A DNA stretch of 64,000 nt from Pigmentiphaga litoralis (GTDB taxonomy: Bacteria; Pseudomonadota; Gammaproteobacteria; Burkholderiales; Burkholderiaceae_B), in NCBI RefSeq assembly GCF_014651835.1, contig NZ_BMXQ01000002.1, positions 620,001 to 684,000 of the forward strand. Reading direction: 5' to 3'. A model generated the notes under the pieces. It saw only the letters and a program-made list of their open reading frames with translations. It was not told where the DNA came from and did no database searches. Position 1 is the first letter of the stretch; the number at the start of each line of letters is the position of its first letter. Below are positions 61,632-64,000 of this stretch, one piece after another. The translations under genes and the position numbers were made by a program.

Positions 61632-62822
61632 ATGGAATTCGGCCAGTTCAACGTCAACGCCCTCATGGAGATCACGCAGCGCCCGGAAATCGTGTTCGTC
61701 CGAGGGCAGGGGTCGTGGCTCGAAGACCATGCGGGCAAGCGCTATCTCGACTTCATCCAGGGCTGGGCCGTCAACACACTGGGCCATTGCCCGCCGGAAA
61801 TCATCGCCGCGCTCGACACCCAGGCGCGCACGCTGATCAACCCGTCGCCGGCCTTCTACAACCAGCCCATGGTGGAACTGGCCGACCGCCTGACCGGCGC
61901 GTCGTGTTTCGACCGCGTGTTCTTTGCGAACAGCGGCGCCGAAGCCAACGAAGGCGCGATCAAGCTCGCGCGCAAGTGGGGCCAGGTCAACAAGAACGGC
62001 GCGTTCAAGATCATCACGTTCGACCACAGCTTCCACGGCCGGACATTGACGACCATGTCGGCATCGGGCAAACCGGGCTGGAGCACCATCTTCGCGCCGC
62101 AGGTCGAAGGTTTCCCGAAGGCCGACCTGAACGACATCGCGTCGGTCGAAGCCCTGATCGATGACCAGACAGTCGCCATCATGCTCGAACCCGTCCAGGG
62201 CGAAGGCGGCGTGATTCCTGCGACCCAGGAATTCATGCAAGGCCTGCGCCAGCTGGCCGACAAGCACAAGCTGCTGCTGATCGTCGACGAAGTGCAGACC
62301 GGCATGGGCCGCACCGGCTCGCTGTTCGCCTACCAGCAGTTCGGCATCACGCCCGACATGATGACGCTGGCCAAGGGTATCGGCGGCGGCGCCCCGCTGG
62401 CCGCGCTGCTGGCGCGCCAGGACGTGTGCGTGTTCAAGCACGGCGACCAGGGCGGCACCTACAACGGCAACCCGCTCATGACCGCGGTCGGCATCGCGGT
62501 ATTCGATGCCGTCACCGCGCCGGGCTTCCTGGAAGGCGTCAACGCGCGCGGCAAGCAGCTGTCGGACGGCCTGCTCAAGCTGTCCGAAAAGTACGGCATG
62601 AAGGGTGAACGCGGCATGGGCCTGCTCCGCGCCCTCAAGCTCGCCACCGACCACGGTCCCGCCATTGTCGAAGCCGCGCGCGACCAGAACCCGGAAGGCC
62701 TGCTGCTCAACGCCCCGCGCCCGAACCTGCTGCGCTTCATGCCGGCCCTGAACGTCAACGCCGACGACATGGACAGCATGCTGACGCAACTGGATGCGCT
62801 GGTTGAGCGGATCTGCAAGTAA
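61632..62822 (+). CDS. argD: Acetylornithine-type aminotransferase
   Basis: This 396-residue class III PLP enzyme has [20 protein letters not shown] near residue 97, [14 protein letters not shown] near 216, and the PLP lysine Lys248 ([11 protein letters not shown]). It is closest in style to acetylornithine or succinyldiaminopimelate transaminases. TTAGGAG precedes the ATG and a clear terminator follows. Another class III aminotransferase role cannot be excluded. Confidence 0.88.
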   Translation: MEFGQFNVNALMEITQRPEIVFVRGQGSWLEDHAGKRYLDFIQGWAVNTLGHCPPEIIAALDTQARTLINPSPAFYNQPMVELADRLTGASCFDRVFFANSGAEANEGAIKLARKWGQVNKNGAFKIITFDHSFHGRTLTTMSASGKPGWSTIFAPQVEGFPKADLNDIASVEALIDDQTVAIMLEPVQGEGGVIPATQEFMQGLRQLADKHKLLLIVDEVQTGMGRTGSLFAYQQFGITPDMMTLAKGIGGGAPLAALLARQDVCVFKHGDQGGTYNGNPLMTAVGIAVFDAVTAPGFLEGVNARGKQLSDGLLKLSEKYGMKGERGMGLLRALKLATDHGPAIVEAARDQNPEGLLLNAPRPNLLRFMPALNVNADDMDSMLTQLDALVERICK

Positions 62823-62841
62823 GTCAAAGCAGGTAGCAAGC

Positions 62842-62871
62842 AAAACGCGTCCTTGGGGGCGCGTTTTTTTT
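62842..62871 (+). terminator. Rho-independent terminator after argD
   Basis: AAAACGCGTCC and GGGCGCGTTTT form a stem with a TTGG loop and run into eight T. It lies 19 bases after the stop codon. Confidence 0.92.
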
Positions 62872-63045
62872 GCCCTCACGTCGCTGTGGGTCACGAAGCA
62901 ACGCGACGTTTCGTCGCGGCATCGCAGGTGGACATGGATGTCCTGGTGTCCCACCTTTCATCCCCCGAACCACGCTATCTTGCATCACCAGACGCTGATT
63001 CATGCGCTTGAACCGGTGCTGCAGGCGTGATCAATAGCGTGTTCG

Positions 63046-63064
63046 TATACCCGTTACGGGTATA
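63046..63064. promoter_or_regulatory. Toxin-antitoxin operator
   Basis: TATACCCGTTACGGGTATA is a perfect 9-1-9 inverted repeat ending 12 bases before the toxin start. The right TATA may also serve as part of the -10. This is the expected place for autorepression by the HTH antitoxin. Confidence 0.8.
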
Positions 63065-63076
63065 GTGGAGGCTTGG

Positions 63077-63466
63077 ATGTCGAGGCGAGTGGTAAAGCGC
63101 AGAAGCTTCACGCGTTGGCAGGCGTCTCAACGCCTGTCAGATGTCGTCCTGTGCGAGGCCGTTGGCGAGTTGGAGCGTGGCCTAGTCGATGCCAGGCTAA
63201 GTGGTGAGCTCTACAAGAAACGTGTTGCTCGTCCGAACGGCGGAAAACGCGACGGTTTTCGCGTGTTCATCGCCGCGCGCATTGCGCATCGAGCCGTATT
63301 TCTGGAGGGCTTCGCCAAGAATGATATTGGCAATATCAAGAACGACGAGTTACTGGCATTGAAGCATTTGGGTAGGGTGCTGTTGAACCTGTTGCCCGAC
63401 GCCTTCGCGACCGCTATCGAACAGGGTGTCTTACAAGAAGTGGAATGTTATGAGCAAGATCATTGA
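63077..63466 (+). CDS. RelE/HigB-like toxin
   Basis: This 129-residue basic protein has a RelE-fold style: KKRVARPNGGKRDGFRVFIA near residue 50, AVFLEGFAKND near 78, ending with a helical tail. It fits the RelE/ParE toxins that precede their antitoxin. GGAGG stands before the ATG at 63077; an in-frame GTG at 63065 is possible. It overlaps the antitoxin gene by 17 bases. Confidence 0.85.
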   Translation: MSRRVVKRRSFTRWQASQRLSDVVLCEAVGELERGLVDARLSGELYKKRVARPNGGKRDGFRVFIAARIAHRAVFLEGFAKNDIGNIKNDELLALKHLGRVLLNLLPDAFATAIEQGVLQEVECYEQDH

Positions 63467-63752
63467 GTCCGTGCGCGAGGACATGGGCGCGCTGCTTGAA
63501 GCGGGCGTTATCAGCAAGGTCACGATGCGCGACTTCCAGGCGCAGTTTCCAGCGCCCGTGAAGGCGTTCAGTCCCGGTGACATCAAAGCACTGCGTGAGA
63601 GCCTCAATATCAGTCAACCCGTCTTCGCGCATCACCTGCACACCACCGCGTCGACGGTCAAGAAATGGGAGCAGGGCGAGAGCCGACCAGCGGGGCCTGC
63701 ACTCAAGCTTTTAAATATCATTGCCGACAAAGGGCTGCAGGCGATCCTTTAG
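63450..63752 (+). CDS. HTH-domain antitoxin (HigA/NadS-like)
   Basis: This 100-residue protein has a C-terminal Xre-type HTH (LRESLNISQPVFAHHLHT, STVKKWEQG). The first half is probably the toxin-binding part. The order toxin-antitoxin with overlapping frames is the higBA layout. It should bind the 63046-63064 dyad. ATG 63450 is chosen, with GTGGA upstream. Confidence 0.87.
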   Translation: MSKIIESVREDMGALLEAGVISKVTMRDFQAQFPAPVKAFSPGDIKALRESLNISQPVFAHHLHTTASTVKKWEQGESRPAGPALKLLNIIADKGLQAIL

Positions 63753-63788
63753 ACAATCGTCCAGGCAATCCGCAAGACACGAGATTCT

Positions 63789-64000
63789 TCAGTCGGCTTT
63801 CGCGACGGGTTGGCCCAGCATGGCCGAGGCGGGCGGGGCGGGGACCAGTACAAAGGCGTCGCCTTCGGGCTTCGACACATAGCCGCTGCCGGCCAGGATC
63901 GCATCGAGTGCGGCCTGGGGTGCGTGCTGGCCTTTCAGGCCGGGGCTGGTCAGGCCATTGAGCTTGGCGGGATCGAACGAGACGCGCACGCCAGCCTGCT
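63789..64000 (-). CDS. C-terminal part of an STN-domain protein (partial)
   Basis: Only about 70 C-terminal residues are in the window. RVSFDPAKLNGLTSPGLKG and ALDAILAGSGYVSKPEGD are typical of the secretin/TonB N-terminal (STN) domain, which in TonB-dependent receptors stands at the front of a long barrel protein. Here the protein ends about 20 residues after the STN core (PVAKAD, stop). It is either a small stand-alone STN protein or a truncated receptor; the sequence beyond the stop shows no plug or barrel. Confidence 0.7.
   Translation of the reverse strand, partial: QAGVRVSFDPAKLNGLTSPGLKGQHAPQAALDAILAGSGYVSKPEGDAFVLVPAPPASAMLGQPVAKAD

Noticed and set aside
1-64000. tRNA, rRNA, riboswitch, prophage or IS elements.
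   Set aside because: I looked for T-arm-like sequences, transposase or integrase motifs and long terminal repeats and found none that hold up; a covariance-model search would be decisive for small RNAs.

Overview
The window is a high-GC chromosomal segment of a betaproteobacterium, most likely of the order Burkholderiales and family Alcaligenaceae (Bordetella / Achromobacter / Pigmentiphaga type). This rests on gene content: four Bug-type periplasmic receptors, many LysR regulators beside small catabolic operons, an ectR-ectABCD operon, and a phhAB pair. I see no rRNA, tRNA, IS element, prophage or CRISPR array. The segment reads as ordinary chromosome dense with accessory catabolic operons.

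Layout. 1-2251 (minus): a Tat-exported ferritin-like lipoprotein and phenylalanine hydroxylase with its pterin dehydratase. 2285-12512 (plus): the most unusual block. It encodes a transglutaminase/DUF2126 protein, a circularly permuted ATP-grasp/Alpha-E fusion, a second transglutaminase and a ParA-like ATPase, with ATGA overlaps joining the last three, then a zinc metallopeptidase with a heptad-repeat tail. A good sigma-54 promoter lies before the first gene and an NtrC-like dyad lies further upstream. This looks like a nitrogen-regulated peptide- or amide-ligation system of unknown product. 12517-20035: SulP permease, DUF3253 protein, HNH protein, endonuclease/exonuclease/phosphatase-family protein, Bug receptor, MFS-like transporter and a LigC-like oxidoreductase. 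20116-33124: mmsA with a divergent LysR gene, then a LysR-controlled operon (benzoylformate-decarboxylase-like enzyme, aldehyde dehydrogenase, Bug receptor, two MaoC-like proteins, citryl-CoA-lyase-like protein), then a minus-strand LysR / Bug / CaiB-type CoA-transferase group.

33224-37195 is a nitric-oxide response locus: hmp faces an aldo/keto reductase-norR operon across three NorR-type dyads, with a probable sigma-54 promoter for hmp. 37263-38578 is a second CoA-transferase, preceded by a short overlapping leader ORF. 38579-44433 is a LysR gene divergent from a five-gene catabolic operon (flavin monooxygenase, Bug receptor, DUF2848 protein, cupin, amidase). 44461-47533 holds a CurA-like reductase, a small hydrophilic protein, an M23 peptidase and an exonuclease/GIY-YIG fusion. 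48084-53713 holds a DUF6351 lipoprotein and a DctB/DctD-type two-component system.

53813-57800 is the ectoine/5-hydroxyectoine operon with a MarR-type EctR gene and a near-consensus promoter. It is followed by two related intergenic palindromic elements in opposite orientation, then panD, a LysE-family exporter, an NAD-dependent epimerase-like protein, a 2Fe-2S flavin reductase and an acetylornithine-type aminotransferase with a clear terminator. The window ends with a RelE/HigA-like toxin-antitoxin pair behind a perfect 9-1-9 operator, and the C-terminal part of a protein ending in an STN-like domain.
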